Positions 19,874-28,837 of a stretch of 64,000 bases of DNA are shown here, piece after piece. The stretch is from Xanthomonas pisi DSM 18956 (lineage in GTDB: Bacteria; Pseudomonadota; Gammaproteobacteria; Xanthomonadales; Xanthomonadaceae): positions 50,190-114,189 of the forward strand of contig NZ_JPLE01000041.1 of NCBI RefSeq assembly GCF_001010415.1, written 5' to 3'. Under the pieces are notes generated by a model. That model ran no database searches, had not been told where the DNA came from, and saw nothing but the letters and a program-made list of their open reading frames with translations. How positions within the stretch are numbered: position 1 is the stretch's first letter; each line of letters opens with the position of its first letter. A program made the translations under genes and the position numbers.

Positions 19874-20595
19874 CCGAAGTGGAAGGGCGTATCCAGCTGG
19901 AACCGTCGTGGAAGGCAAAGGTGGGCGAGTGGTTGCTGCGCCAGGAGATGCAGGAGCTGTCTGCCTTCCTGCGCCAGCGCAAGGCGGCCGGCGCACGGGT
20001 GTTCCCGCCCGGTCCGCAGATCTTCGCCGCGTTCGACGCCACGCCGTTCGAGCAGGTCAAGGTGGTGATCCTGGGCCAGGACCCGTACCACGGCGAAGGT
20101 CAGGCGCACGGGCTGTGCTTTTCGGTCCTGCCGGGCGTGCCGGTGCCGCCATCGCTGCTCAACATCTACAAAGAGATCCAGGACGATCTGGGCATCCCGC
20201 GCCCTGACCATGGCTACCTGATGCCGTGGGCGCGCCAGGGCGTGCTGCTGCTCAATGCGGTGCTGACGGTGGAGCAGGGGCGTGCCGGCGCGCACCAGAA
20301 CAAGGGTTGGGAAGGCTTTACCGACCACGTGGTCGAGACGCTCAACCGCGAGCGCGAGGGCCTGGTGTTCCTGCTCTGGGGCAGCTACGCGCAGTCCAAG
20401 GGCAAGGTCATCGACCAGGCCCGCCATCGCGTGTTCAAGGCGCCGCATCCTTCACCGTTGTCGGCGCATCGCGGCTTTCTGGGCTGCAAGCACTTCTCCA
20501 AGACCAACGAGCATCTGCAACGCCGCGGTCTCCAGCCGGTCGATTGGTCGTTGCCGCCGCGCAACGCATTGGACACAACGTCGGCCGCCGGCTGA
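19870..20595 (+). CDS. ung: Uracil-DNA glycosylase
   Basis: Removes uracil from DNA in base-excision repair. The 241-residue family-1 enzyme has the catalytic water-activating motif GQDPYHGE (D71) and the DNA-intercalation loop [11 protein letters not shown] (193 onward). It is the last gene of the ftsE-ftsX-regulator-ung run, overlapping the preceding stop by four bases. Confidence 0.97.
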   Translation: MTEVEGRIQLEPSWKAKVGEWLLRQEMQELSAFLRQRKAAGARVFPPGPQIFAAFDATPFEQVKVVILGQDPYHGEGQAHGLCFSVLPGVPVPPSLLNIYKEIQDDLGIPRPDHGYLMPWARQGVLLLNAVLTVEQGRAGAHQNKGWEGFTDHVVETLNREREGLVFLLWGSYAQSKGKVIDQARHRVFKAPHPSPLSAHRGFLGCKHFSKTNEHLQRRGLQPVDWSLPPRNALDTTSAAG

Positions 20596-20741
20596 ACAAG
20601 CGCGGGGACAGGCGCAGTTCGCCGCAGGTTTGTCACGGTCTGAGCGGGGGCGCGGTGCTAACGTAGCGGCTGAATTCGGGGAGCTGTACGGTGGAACGCC
20701 GACAAGGCTGGAAGCCCGAACGTCCTATAAATGGAACGCTG

Positions 20742-20769
20742 GGAACTTTTTCTGTACCCGGCAGTCCAA
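20742..20769 (+). promoter_or_regulatory. Sigma-E-type promoter of rpoH
   Basis: GGAACTT (20742-20748), a 15-base spacer, then GTCCAA (20764-20769). This matches the extracytoplasmic-stress sigma-E consensus GGAACTT-N15-GTCTAA at all but one position. It would start transcription near 20776, about 20 bases before the rpoH ATG. A separate TATAAAT at 20726-20732 might mark a second, vegetative start, but no matching -35 is seen. Confidence 0.7.
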
Positions 20770-20794
20770 TAGTTCGACTGCTAAGATGGTGCCT

Positions 20795-21670
<876 letters not shown>

Positions 21671-21699
21671 TCGGTTGCACTAAGCGTGACACGTTGCAA

Positions 21700-21725
21700 A
21701 AACGGCCCGGTTCTCCGGGCCGTTT
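21700..21725 (+). terminator. Intrinsic terminator after rpoH
   Basis: AAACGGCCCGG (21700-21710) pairs with CCGGGCCGTTT (21715-21725) around TTCT, 30 bases after the rpoH stop. The T run is short (three), with A residues on the other flank, so it may also act on the convergent gene. Confidence 0.75.
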
Positions 21726-21815
21726 GCGTTGCAGGTGTGCAGGTTTCAGGTCCTTCAAGACGCTGACCAACTGTCCGGAGCATGCGGCCGGCATCGTCGC
21801 CTTGGCCGACGACGG

Positions 21816-22430
21816 CTATTCGGGCAGACGCGCCACCGGCAGATGCCAGCCGTAGCGGATCGCCATGAAACGCAGGCCGAAACACACACCGGCGCCGGTT
21901 GCCAGCGACCAGGCTTGCGGCAGGCCGAGCACATGGCCGATGGCCACCAGGCCGCCGCCGGCAAGCGCGGCCACCGCATACAGCTCGGCCTGCAACACCA
22001 CCGGCGTGCGTGCGACCAGCAGGTCGCGCGCGATGCCGCCGCCGATGCCGCTGAGCATGCCCAGCAAGGTGGCGCTCAGCGGGCTGAGGTTGTAGTCCAG
22101 CGCCTTGCTGGTGCCGTAGACCGCGAACAATGCCAGGCCTGCCGCGTCGAAGATCTGCACCGGGTTGCGCAGGCGTTCCACCGCGGAGTGCCAGTAGAAA
22201 CCGGCGACGCCGGCCAGGCAGGCGGTGAGCAGATACTGTGGGTGGACCAGTGCTGCCGGCGGGGTGGCCCCGATTAACACATCGCGCACGATGCCGCCGG
22301 AGACCGCGGCCGCGCACGACAGCACCAGCACGCCAAACAGGTCCAGGCGGTTGCGTACCGCCACGGTCGCGCCGCTCAGGGCGAACACGAAGGTGCCGAG
22401 CAGATCCAGCAGGAACAGGACAGTTGCCAC
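21816..22430 (-). CDS. TRIC-family (UPF0126/YicG-like) membrane protein
   Basis: A 204-residue protein with about seven membrane helices. It shows the duplicated family motif: FALSGATVAVRNRLDLFGV with AAVSGGIVRDVLIG in the first half, and AVYGTSKAL with IGGGIARDLLV in the second. Bacterial TRIC proteins are trimeric cation channels, but the physiological role is poorly defined. The start is GTG at 22430. It lies 52 bases downstream of the NDH-2 gene on the same strand and may be co-transcribed with it. Confidence 0.88.
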   Translation of the reverse strand: MATVLFLLDLLGTFVFALSGATVAVRNRLDLFGVLVLSCAAAVSGGIVRDVLIGATPPAALVHPQYLLTACLAGVAGFYWHSAVERLRNPVQIFDAAGLALFAVYGTSKALDYNLSPLSATLLGMLSGIGGGIARDLLVARTPVVLQAELYAVAALAGGGLVAIGHVLGLPQAWSLATGAGVCFGLRFMAIRYGWHLPVARLPE

Positions 22431-22482
22431 GCATAGACCGTCGAATCGGGCCGCACAGCATCGCGCACGGCCGGTGGCGCTG

Positions 22483-23775
22483 TCATCCGTCCTTGCTGGT
22501 TGGCGGCGGGTCGTCGGTTGCGCCGCCGAAGATGATGCGTGCGGCGCGCTGGTAGCTCCAGTACGCCATCGCCCAGTTCACCAGCACCACGAAGCGGTTG
22601 CGGAAGCCGATCAGGAAGTAGACGTGCGCGGCCAGCCAGAACCACCATGCCACGATACCGGACAGCTTGAGCTTGCCCACGTGCACGATGGCGGCCATGC
22701 GGCCGATGGTCGCCAGGTTGCCGAAGTCCTGATAGCGGAACGCGGCCGCAGCCTGACCGCGCTGACGTGCGCGGATCGCCTTGGCGATGTGCTTGCCCAT
22801 CTGCTTGGCCGCCGGCGCCACGCCAGGCACCGGGCGACCGTCCTGCTGCACCGACGCCAGATCGCCGCCGACGAAGATCTCCGGGTGGCCGGGCACGCTC
22901 AGGTCCGGCTCCACCAGCACGCGGCCGGCGCGATCCAGCGGCACGCCCAGCGTGCGCGCCAGCGGTGAGGCCGCCACGCCTGCGGCCCATACCACGGTGC
23001 GCGCCGGCACGAAGGTGTCGCCAAGCTGGTAGCCCAGTGCGTCGATATGCGTCACCGGCGTGCCGGTGTGCACTTCCACGCCCAGCCGCTCCAGCTGCTT
23101 GCGCGCCTTGTCGGTGAGATCGTCCGGGAACGACGGCAGCACGCGCGGGCCGGCTTCGACCAGGCGCACGCGCGCCTGGCGCGGGTCGATATGACGGAAT
23201 TCGTTCTTGAGCGTGTGGCGGGCGATCTCGGCCAGGGTGCCGGCGAGCTCGACCCCGGTGGGGCCGCCGCCGACCACCGCAAAGCTCAGCCAGGCCGCGC
23301 GCGCAGCCGGGTCGGATTCGGCCTCGGCGCGCTCGAAGGCCAGCAGCAGCTTGCGGCGCAGGACCAGCGCGTCGTAGAGGGTTTTCAGGCCGGGCGCATG
23401 TTCGGCCCACTGGTCGTTGCCGAAGTAGGCATGGGTGGCGCCGGTGGCCAGCAGCAGCATGTCGTAGCCGAGCGTCTTGCCATCGGCGAGCAGCACTTGA
23501 CGACGGGTTGGAACGATTTCGGCCACATCGCCAAGCAGCACTTCGACATTGCGCTGCTCGCGCAGGATGTGGCGCAGCGGTGCGGCGATATCCGGTGCCG
23601 ATAGCCCGGCGGTGGCTACCTGGTACAGCAACGGCTGGAACAGGTGATGGTTCTGCCGGTCGATCAGGGTGATGCGGATGCCGGGGTCGTCGAGCGCGCG
23701 GGTCGCCCACAAGCCGGCGAAACCGCCGCCGACCACGACCAGGTGCAAGGGAGCGGGGGAGGGAGATGGGGGCAT
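22483..23775 (-). CDS. Type II NADH dehydrogenase (NDH-2)
   Basis: A 430-residue FAD enzyme that would pass electrons from NADH to quinone without pumping protons. The FAD-binding GGGFAG motif is at 16-21, the second nucleotide fold shows VVGGGPTGVELAG near residue 168, and FVGGDLA marks the FAD-contact region. The C-terminal 60 residues contain an aromatic hydrophobic segment (GIVAWWFWLAAHVYFLIGF) that would attach it to the membrane. The TRIC-family gene follows. Confidence 0.92.
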   Translation of the reverse strand: MPPSPSPAPLHLVVVGGGFAGLWATRALDDPGIRITLIDRQNHHLFQPLLYQVATAGLSAPDIAAPLRHILREQRNVEVLLGDVAEIVPTRRQVLLADGKTLGYDMLLLATGATHAYFGNDQWAEHAPGLKTLYDALVLRRKLLLAFERAEAESDPAARAAWLSFAVVGGGPTGVELAGTLAEIARHTLKNEFRHIDPRQARVRLVEAGPRVLPSFPDDLTDKARKQLERLGVEVHTGTPVTHIDALGYQLGDTFVPARTVVWAAGVAASPLARTLGVPLDRAGRVLVEPDLSVPGHPEIFVGGDLASVQQDGRPVPGVAPAAKQMGKHIAKAIRARQRGQAAAAFRYQDFGNLATIGRMAAIVHVGKLKLSGIVAWWFWLAAHVYFLIGFRNRFVVLVNWAMAYWSYQRAARIIFGGATDDPPPTSKDG

Positions 23776-23893
23776 CGTAGGGTCCGATGGGAGGCAACGC
23801 GGGCTCGACAGAATGCCAAATCCCCAATGAACATGACGCGTCGACGGCGCATGGCTGCGGCATCATGTCGCATTCAATCCTGACGGCCATCGC

Positions 23894-24436
23894 ATGTCCT
23901 CATTGCCACCTCCCTTGCCGCCGTTGTCGTCCCCCGCCATGCCCGGTGCAGCGCCGGCTGCGCCTGCGGCCAAGAAAAAGCTCAGCGGTGTGGCGATCGG
24001 GCTGATCGGCGTGCTGGCCTGCGCAACGCTGTTCGGGCTGGTGGTGCTCGCAGCGAGCATGTGGCTGATCAGCACCGGTTGGTCGCTGTTCGCCGATCAG
24101 GCGCGCACTGCGCTGCAAGCGGATGCGGTGGTGCAGGAACATATCGGCCAGATCCGCACGATGCGGGTCGATCTGTATCGCACCGGCCTGGCGCAGGGAG
24201 ACGAGGAGTTTGTGTTCAATGTGGAAGGCGATCGCGGCGCCGGTCGCGTGCAAGCCACCTGGGTCAGTGCCGGCTCCGAGCAGGAGATTCTGAGCGACGG
24301 AGAACTCATCCTGCGCGATGGCCGGCACTTCACGCTGCCGGCTGCGGATGCGGACGCTGGCGACTTCGAGAGCGAGACTGAACTAGAAACAGAAACAGAA
24401 ACCGACGCAGCCACGTCGTTGGAGGAACGCGCATGA
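23894..24436 (+). CDS. Single-pass membrane protein, possibly Coa1/Tim21-like
   Basis: A 180-residue protein with a Pro/Ala-rich cytosolic N-terminus (1-30), one membrane helix (about 31-60) and a periplasmic domain. The section ALQADAVVQEHIGQIRTMRV followed by EFVFNVEGDRGAGRVQATWV resembles the Coa1/Tim21 fold, a tentative match. The C-terminus is acidic, with three GAAACA-type hexamers (24386-24403) encoding Glu-Thr repeats. The stop overlaps the NYN gene's start by four bases, so the two are coupled. Confidence 0.7.
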   Translation: MSSLPPPLPPLSSPAMPGAAPAAPAAKKKLSGVAIGLIGVLACATLFGLVVLAASMWLISTGWSLFADQARTALQADAVVQEHIGQIRTMRVDLYRTGLAQGDEEFVFNVEGDRGAGRVQATWVSAGSEQEILSDGELILRDGRHFTLPAADADAGDFESETELETETETDAATSLEERA

Positions 24437-25260
24437 CCGACAATCCCGACAAACGCATTGCCTTGCTGATCGATGCCGACAATGCGCCGGCTGGCAAGAT
24501 CGACGTGGTGCTGGCAGAAGTGGCACGCTACGGCGTGGCCAACGTGCGCCGCGCCTACGGCAACTGGAAGAGCCCGCACCTGAAAGGCTGGGAAGCGGCG
24601 TTGCACGATTATGCGATTCGGCCGATCCAGCAATTCGCCTACAGCTCCGGCAAGAACGCCTCGGACATGGCGATGGTGATCGATGCGATGGACCTGTTGT
24701 ATGCGCGCAACCTGGATGGCTTTGCGATCGTCTCCAGCGATGCGGATTTCACTCCGCTGGTGATGCGCCTGCTCACCGATGGCATGAAGGTCTATGGTTT
24801 TGGCGAGAAGAAAACCCCGGCGCCGTTCGTCAATGCGTGCTCCAAATTCACCTACGTGGAAGCGCTGGGCGAGCAGGCCGCGGCAGCCCGCGACACCGCC
24901 GCCGGGCGCAAGGATGCCACCGCGTTGCGCAGCGATACGCGCCTGGTGCAGATGCTGCGCAACGCCATCGTCAGCGCATGCGAGGACGACGGCTGGGCGT
25001 TGCTGAGCGCGGTAGGCAAGCAGGTGGCCAACCAGGCCTCGTTCGATCCGCGCAATTACGGCTATCGAAAACTCAGCGATCTGGTGCGCGCAATCGGCCT
25101 GTTCGAGCTCAAGCTCGACGAACAGGCGCTGTGGGTGCGCGACACGCCCAAGGGCAGCGGCAACCGTGCGAAAACCACGGCGCCTGCGGTTGCCCCGGAA
25201 CCGCAAGCCAGCCCCAAGCGCGCAGCCCGCGCAACAGCCAAGCCTGCGCCAGGAAAATGA
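24433..25260 (+). CDS. NYN-domain nuclease-like protein with C-terminal LOTUS (OST-HTH) domain
   Basis: A 275-residue protein. Residues 7-145 are an NYN/PIN-like fold with the expected acidic residues: D14 and D16 in LLIDADNA, D78 and D84 in NASDMAMVIDAMDLL, D103 and D105 in SSDADFTPL. Residues about 168-236 (LVQMLRNAIVSACEDDGWAL with YRKLSDLVRAIG) fit a LOTUS/OST-HTH RNA-binding domain. The tail is basic and Pro/Ala-rich. NYN proteins are usually endoribonucleases; with the LOTUS domain, RNA cleavage or binding is the natural inference. Substrate is unknown. It is coupled to the membrane protein upstream and abuts the GST gene. Confidence 0.88.
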   Translation: MTDNPDKRIALLIDADNAPAGKIDVVLAEVARYGVANVRRAYGNWKSPHLKGWEAALHDYAIRPIQQFAYSSGKNASDMAMVIDAMDLLYARNLDGFAIVSSDADFTPLVMRLLTDGMKVYGFGEKKTPAPFVNACSKFTYVEALGEQAAAARDTAAGRKDATALRSDTRLVQMLRNAIVSACEDDGWALLSAVGKQVANQASFDPRNYGYRKLSDLVRAIGLFELKLDEQALWVRDTPKGSGNRAKTTAPAVAPEPQASPKRAARATAKPAPGK

Positions 25261-25262
25261 CC

Positions 25263-25913
25263 ATGACCCAGGATGCGATGGCACCCGCACAGCCGACGAT
25301 CACCGTGTGGGGGCGTCGCAATTCCAGCAATGTGCGCAAGGTGCTGTGGTGCGCAGAAGAAGCCGGCGTGGCGTATACGTCGATCGAAGTGGGCGGTGCC
25401 TTCGGCGGCAACGACACGCCCGCCTATCGCGCGCTGAACCCCAACGGTGTGGTGCCGACGTTGCAGGATGGTGCGTTGGTGGTGTGGGAATCCAATGCGA
25501 TCGTGCGTTATCTCGCCGCGCAGTACGCGCCGGCGTTGTATCCATCGTCGCCGGCCGAGCGCGCATTGGGCGACCGCTGGATGGACTGGACCACCTCGAC
25601 CTTTGCCAGGGTGTTTCGCGATCTGTTCTGGGGCGTGCTGCGCACCCCCGAGGCCGAGCGCGATCCTGCACGCATCGCCGCGGCACTGGCGCAATCGGGC
25701 GAGCTGCTGGCACGCGCCGATGCGGCGTTGGCGCAGCAGCCGTATCTGTCCGGCGAGCGCTTCGCGATGGGGGATATTCCGCTGGGCAGCTTCATCTACG
25801 CCTGGTTCGAAATGCCGATCGTGCGGCCCGAGCTGCCGCATCTGCAGGCGTGGTATCAGCGTCTGCGCACGCGGCCTGCCTACCAGCGTGGCGTGATGAC
25901 CGCGCTGACCTGA
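25263..25913 (+). CDS. Glutathione S-transferase family protein
   Basis: A 216-residue protein with an N-terminal thioredoxin-fold domain (ITVWGRRNSSNVRKVLWCAE, then NPNGVVPTLQDGALVVWESN with the conserved cis-Pro and ES glutathione contacts) and an all-helical C-terminal domain carrying GDIPLGSFIY, the N-capping-box-like region. The start at 25263 is favoured because AGGA lies 8 bases upstream; an ATG at 25257 overlaps the NYN stop. A hairpin repeat lies about 120 bp downstream. Confidence 0.9.
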   Translation: MTQDAMAPAQPTITVWGRRNSSNVRKVLWCAEEAGVAYTSIEVGGAFGGNDTPAYRALNPNGVVPTLQDGALVVWESNAIVRYLAAQYAPALYPSSPAERALGDRWMDWTTSTFARVFRDLFWGVLRTPEAERDPARIAAALAQSGELLARADAALAQQPYLSGERFAMGDIPLGSFIYAWFEMPIVRPELPHLQAWYQRLRTRPAYQRGVMTALT

Positions 25914-26034
25914 GTGTCGCGTTTCCGCTCAGGCCAGCGTGGTTCATGGCAGCCACCGCACGCGCTGTCGACCCGTCGCGTTGCTGCAAGGACATGGGCC
26001 TTTTACCTCACGCAGCCAAGTAGCCCGCGGTGTT

Positions 26035-26100
26035 GTAGGAGCGCACCCGGGCGCGAGGGCATTCCCGGTAACGCCACATCGCGCCCAGGTGCGCTCCTAC
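26035..26100. repeat. REP-like palindromic element between GST and priA
   Basis: Arms of 22 bp beginning GTAGGAGCGCACC face each other (26035-26056 and 26079-26100) with a single mismatch, around a 22-bp centre. The GTAGGAGCGC opening resembles repetitive extragenic palindromes of pseudomonads and xanthomonads. It sits between convergent genes, where it could block read-through. Confidence 0.85.
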
Positions 26101-26155
26101 GCAAGCTGGGTACACGGTGGGTCTGGCTGCAGCTCCGTGTGCGATACGCCCTGCA

Positions 26156-28378
26156 CTAATACAGATCGATCGGGTCCACATCCAGCGACCAGCGCACGCG
26201 ACGCGCCTGCGGTAGCGCATAGACAGACGGCAGCTGCGCATCGAGCAGACGATGCAGCGCCGAGCGCTGCTGCGCAGACAGCAACAACTGGGTGCGCTGG
26301 AAACCGGCGCGGCGCGGCATCGGTGCGGGCATCGGGCCGTAGCACTCCACGTCCGCAAACGCGGGCGATTGCGCGCTGGTGTCTGCGGTGGCCAGGCCGC
26401 GCACCGCCATCAGGAACTGGTTGGCCGCCGCGACATCCTTGGCTTCGGCGCGGAACAGCGCCAGATGCGCAAACGGGGGAAATCCTGCCGCTTCGCGCTG
26501 CTGCAGTTCGGCATCGGCAAAGGCGTGGTAGCCGCCGTTGACCAGGGTCTGCAGCAGGGGATGTTCGGGGTGGTGGGTCTGCAGCCAGACCTCGCCGGGC
26601 CGATCGGCGCGCCCGGCGCGTCCTGCCACCTGGATCAGCTGCTGGGAAAGTTTTTCGGCGGCGCGGAAGTCGGCAGAGAACAGGCCTTCATCGATGCCGA
26701 CCACCACCACCATGGTCAGCCGCGGCAGGTCGTGGCCCTTGGCCAGGATCTGGGTGCCGACCAGGATGCCGGCCTCGGTTCCCAGCCGGGTCAGCTGGGT
26801 TTCCAGGGCGTCGCGGCGTTGGGTGGTGCTGCGGTCGATGCGCACCACCGGGAAGTCGGGAAACGCCTCGGTCAGTCGTTCTTCCAGCCGCTCGGTGCCG
26901 ATGCCCTGCGGCTGCAAGGCCAGGCTGGCGCAGGCCGGGCAGGCCAGCGGCGCCTGCTGGCGCGCGCCGCAGTGGTGGCACTGCAGGCGCCGGCCGCCGG
27001 CGTGCACGGTCATCGGGGTCTGGTGCAGCGGCGTGCTGCAACGCTGGCAGGCGGCCGTCCAGCCGCAGTCGTGGCACAGCAGCACCGGGGCATAGCCGCG
27101 GCGGTTCTTGAACACCAGCACCTGCTCGCCGCGCGCCAGGGTGGCGCCGATGCCGGCCAGCACCTCGGGCGACAGGCCGTCCTTGAGCGGGCGCTTGCGC
27201 ACGTCCAGCACGCGCACCCGCGGCGGGCGCGCCTCGCCGGCGCGCTGCGACAGCCGCAGGTGCTGATAGCGGCCGGAGTAGGCGTTGTGCAGGCTTTCCA
27301 GCGACGGCGTGGCGCTGCCCAGGATCACCGGCACATCCAGCGCCTTGCCGCGCACCAGGGCGAAATCGCGGGCGTGGTAGCGGATGCCGTCCTGTTGCTT
27401 GTAGCTGCCGTCGTGTTCCTCGTCGATCACGATCAGCCCGGCGTTGGGCAGCGGGGTGAACACCGCCGAGCGCGTGCCTACGATCAGCTTGGCCTCGCCA
27501 CGCCAGGCGGCCGCCCAGACGCGGGCGCGCTCGCCATCGGACAGGCCCGAATGCAGCGCATGCACCGGCACCCCCAGGCGTGCGCGGAAGCGGCCGAGCG
27601 TCTGCGGAGTGAGGCCGATTTCCGGCACCAGCACCAGTGCCTGCTTGCCGGCGGCCAGGCAGTCGGCGATCGCCTGCAGGTAGACCTCGGTCTTGCCGCT
27701 GCCGGTGACGCCGTCCAGCAGGTAGGTGGCAAAGCCGGTGTGCGCGCGGATCGCGGCGGCCGCAGCGCGTTGTTCTTCGTTGAGTGCCGGGCCGGTGCCG
27801 GGGCGCGGCGCGATGGCATCGGCCGGCACCGCCACGCGCTCGGCGTGGCCGCGCTTGGCCAGGCTGCGTGCGGCGTCGCGCCACTGCGGCAGCAGCGGGT
27901 CCAGCTGTTCCTCGCCCACCGCACCGGTCAGCAACAGGGCCGCCAGCAAGGCGGGCCGGCTGCCTGCGCGCAGGCCGGCAGCGCCGGTGCGCCCGGCCTC
28001 GGTCAGTTGCCAGGCCCAGGCGTGGGTGTCGGCCAGCGGTTCGCCGCGGCGCAGCGGCCCGGGCAGCGCGCTGGCCTGGGCCTCGCCCAGAGGGGCATGG
28101 GTATAACGGGCCAGCCAGTGCAGCGAGCGCGCCAGTTCATCCACCAGCAGCGGCGTCTCGTCGCACCAGGCCAGTGCCGGGCGTAGTCCATCGGCCGACG
28201 GCTGCTGGCCCAGCTCCACCACCACCCCGACCAGCTCACGCGAGCCGAACGGCACCCGCACGCGGCAGCCGACCCGCGCCGGCTCGGTCAGCGGGGCGTC
28301 GGCAGGGGGCAGATAGTCGAACAGTTGGGGCAGCGGCACCGGCAAGGCGACGCGCAAGGTTGGGACGGTGGCAGGCAT
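26156..28378 (-). CDS. priA: Primosomal replication protein N' (PriA helicase)
   Basis: A 740-residue superfamily-2 helicase that reloads the replisome at stalled forks. It has an N-terminal 3'-DNA binding domain, Walker A GVTGSGKT (223-230) and DEEH (319-322). The cysteine-rich zinc domain holds C435, C438, C444, C447, C467, C470, C480 and C483, a complete set of eight. Then come helicase motifs with GTQILAKGHD and QVAGRAGR. The N-terminal region 101-195 is more Ala/Arg-rich than in enterics. Its upstream region contains paired DnaA boxes. Confidence 0.97.
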   Translation of the reverse strand: MPATVPTLRVALPVPLPQLFDYLPPADAPLTEPARVGCRVRVPFGSRELVGVVVELGQQPSADGLRPALAWCDETPLLVDELARSLHWLARYTHAPLGEAQASALPGPLRRGEPLADTHAWAWQLTEAGRTGAAGLRAGSRPALLAALLLTGAVGEEQLDPLLPQWRDAARSLAKRGHAERVAVPADAIAPRPGTGPALNEEQRAAAAAIRAHTGFATYLLDGVTGSGKTEVYLQAIADCLAAGKQALVLVPEIGLTPQTLGRFRARLGVPVHALHSGLSDGERARVWAAAWRGEAKLIVGTRSAVFTPLPNAGLIVIDEEHDGSYKQQDGIRYHARDFALVRGKALDVPVILGSATPSLESLHNAYSGRYQHLRLSQRAGEARPPRVRVLDVRKRPLKDGLSPEVLAGIGATLARGEQVLVFKNRRGYAPVLLCHDCGWTAACQRCSTPLHQTPMTVHAGGRRLQCHHCGARQQAPLACPACASLALQPQGIGTERLEERLTEAFPDFPVVRIDRSTTQRRDALETQLTRLGTEAGILVGTQILAKGHDLPRLTMVVVVGIDEGLFSADFRAAEKLSQQLIQVAGRAGRADRPGEVWLQTHHPEHPLLQTLVNGGYHAFADAELQQREAAGFPPFAHLALFRAEAKDVAAANQFLMAVRGLATADTSAQSPAFADVECYGPMPAPMPRRAGFQRTQLLLSAQQRSALHRLLDAQLPSVYALPQARRVRWSLDVDPIDLY

Positions 28379-28518
28379 CCGCCCAGTCTACCGACACTGT
28401 CCAGTGACCCCGACCTGCGCAATTTCGGTGGTGAAGGCGGTGTGATCAGTTGCGGGGCCTTTCTGTGACCCAAGTGATAAATACGACGTAAACCTATGTG
28501 AGGCCTGAGGAAACGGGT

Positions 28519-28541
28519 TTATCCACACTGCCTGTGGATAA
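28519..28541. promoter_or_regulatory. Inverted pair of perfect DnaA boxes
   Basis: TTATCCACA (28519-28527) and TGTGGATAA (28533-28541) are both exact copies of the high-affinity DnaA box, facing each other with a 5-bp spacer. The symmetry extends three more bases outward with one mismatch. They lie 141-163 bp upstream of the priA start codon. Confidence 0.75.
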
Positions 28542-28639
28542 GCCTGTGAATTAGTCGCGTGCTCCACGCGGTGAAGGCGGATTCACTTGCCTTGGCAACC
28601 TCTTGGACATTTTTTCGCCATCCATTGAAAATCAATTTA

Positions 28640-28652
28640 GATCAATCACTTA
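28640..28652 (+). promoter_or_regulatory. IHF-like site
   Basis: GATCAATCACTTA agrees with the IHF consensus WATCAANNNNTTR at every position but the first. It lies in the AT-rich part of the spacer, about 100 bp from the DnaA-box pair. Confidence 0.35.
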
Positions 28653-28837
28653 GGCGTGAAACACGATTGCAACAAAGAAAAAACAACAGTTGACAGACGC
28701 TGGCGTATCGGTATGTCTGCCGCTGTGCACAACGTCCGTCGGCAGCGCTCGTGACCGAAGCGCGGGTCGTGCGATCTGTCAAGCGGTCGGCGCGGCGGAC
28801 CTGCGTCGGTATCATGCCGGCCGATGCTGGAGTTCAC

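Larger units (their letters stand above)
28379..28837. other. Non-coding spacer upstream of priA with an AT-rich core
   Basis: This 459-bp stretch has no credible gene. It is markedly more AT-rich than its surroundings from about 28605 to 28700. It contains an inverted pair of DnaA boxes (28519-28541), an IHF-like site (28640-28652) and a perfect TTGACA at 28690-28695, which may be the -35 of the downstream plus-strand gene with only a weak TATGTC as -10. Confidence 0.6.

Noticed and set aside
28379..28837. Chromosomal origin of replication (oriC)
   Set aside because: DnaA boxes and an AT-rich core are present, but only two boxes are seen and dnaA, dnaN, rpmH and gyrB are absent. The known Xanthomonas origin lies beside dnaA.
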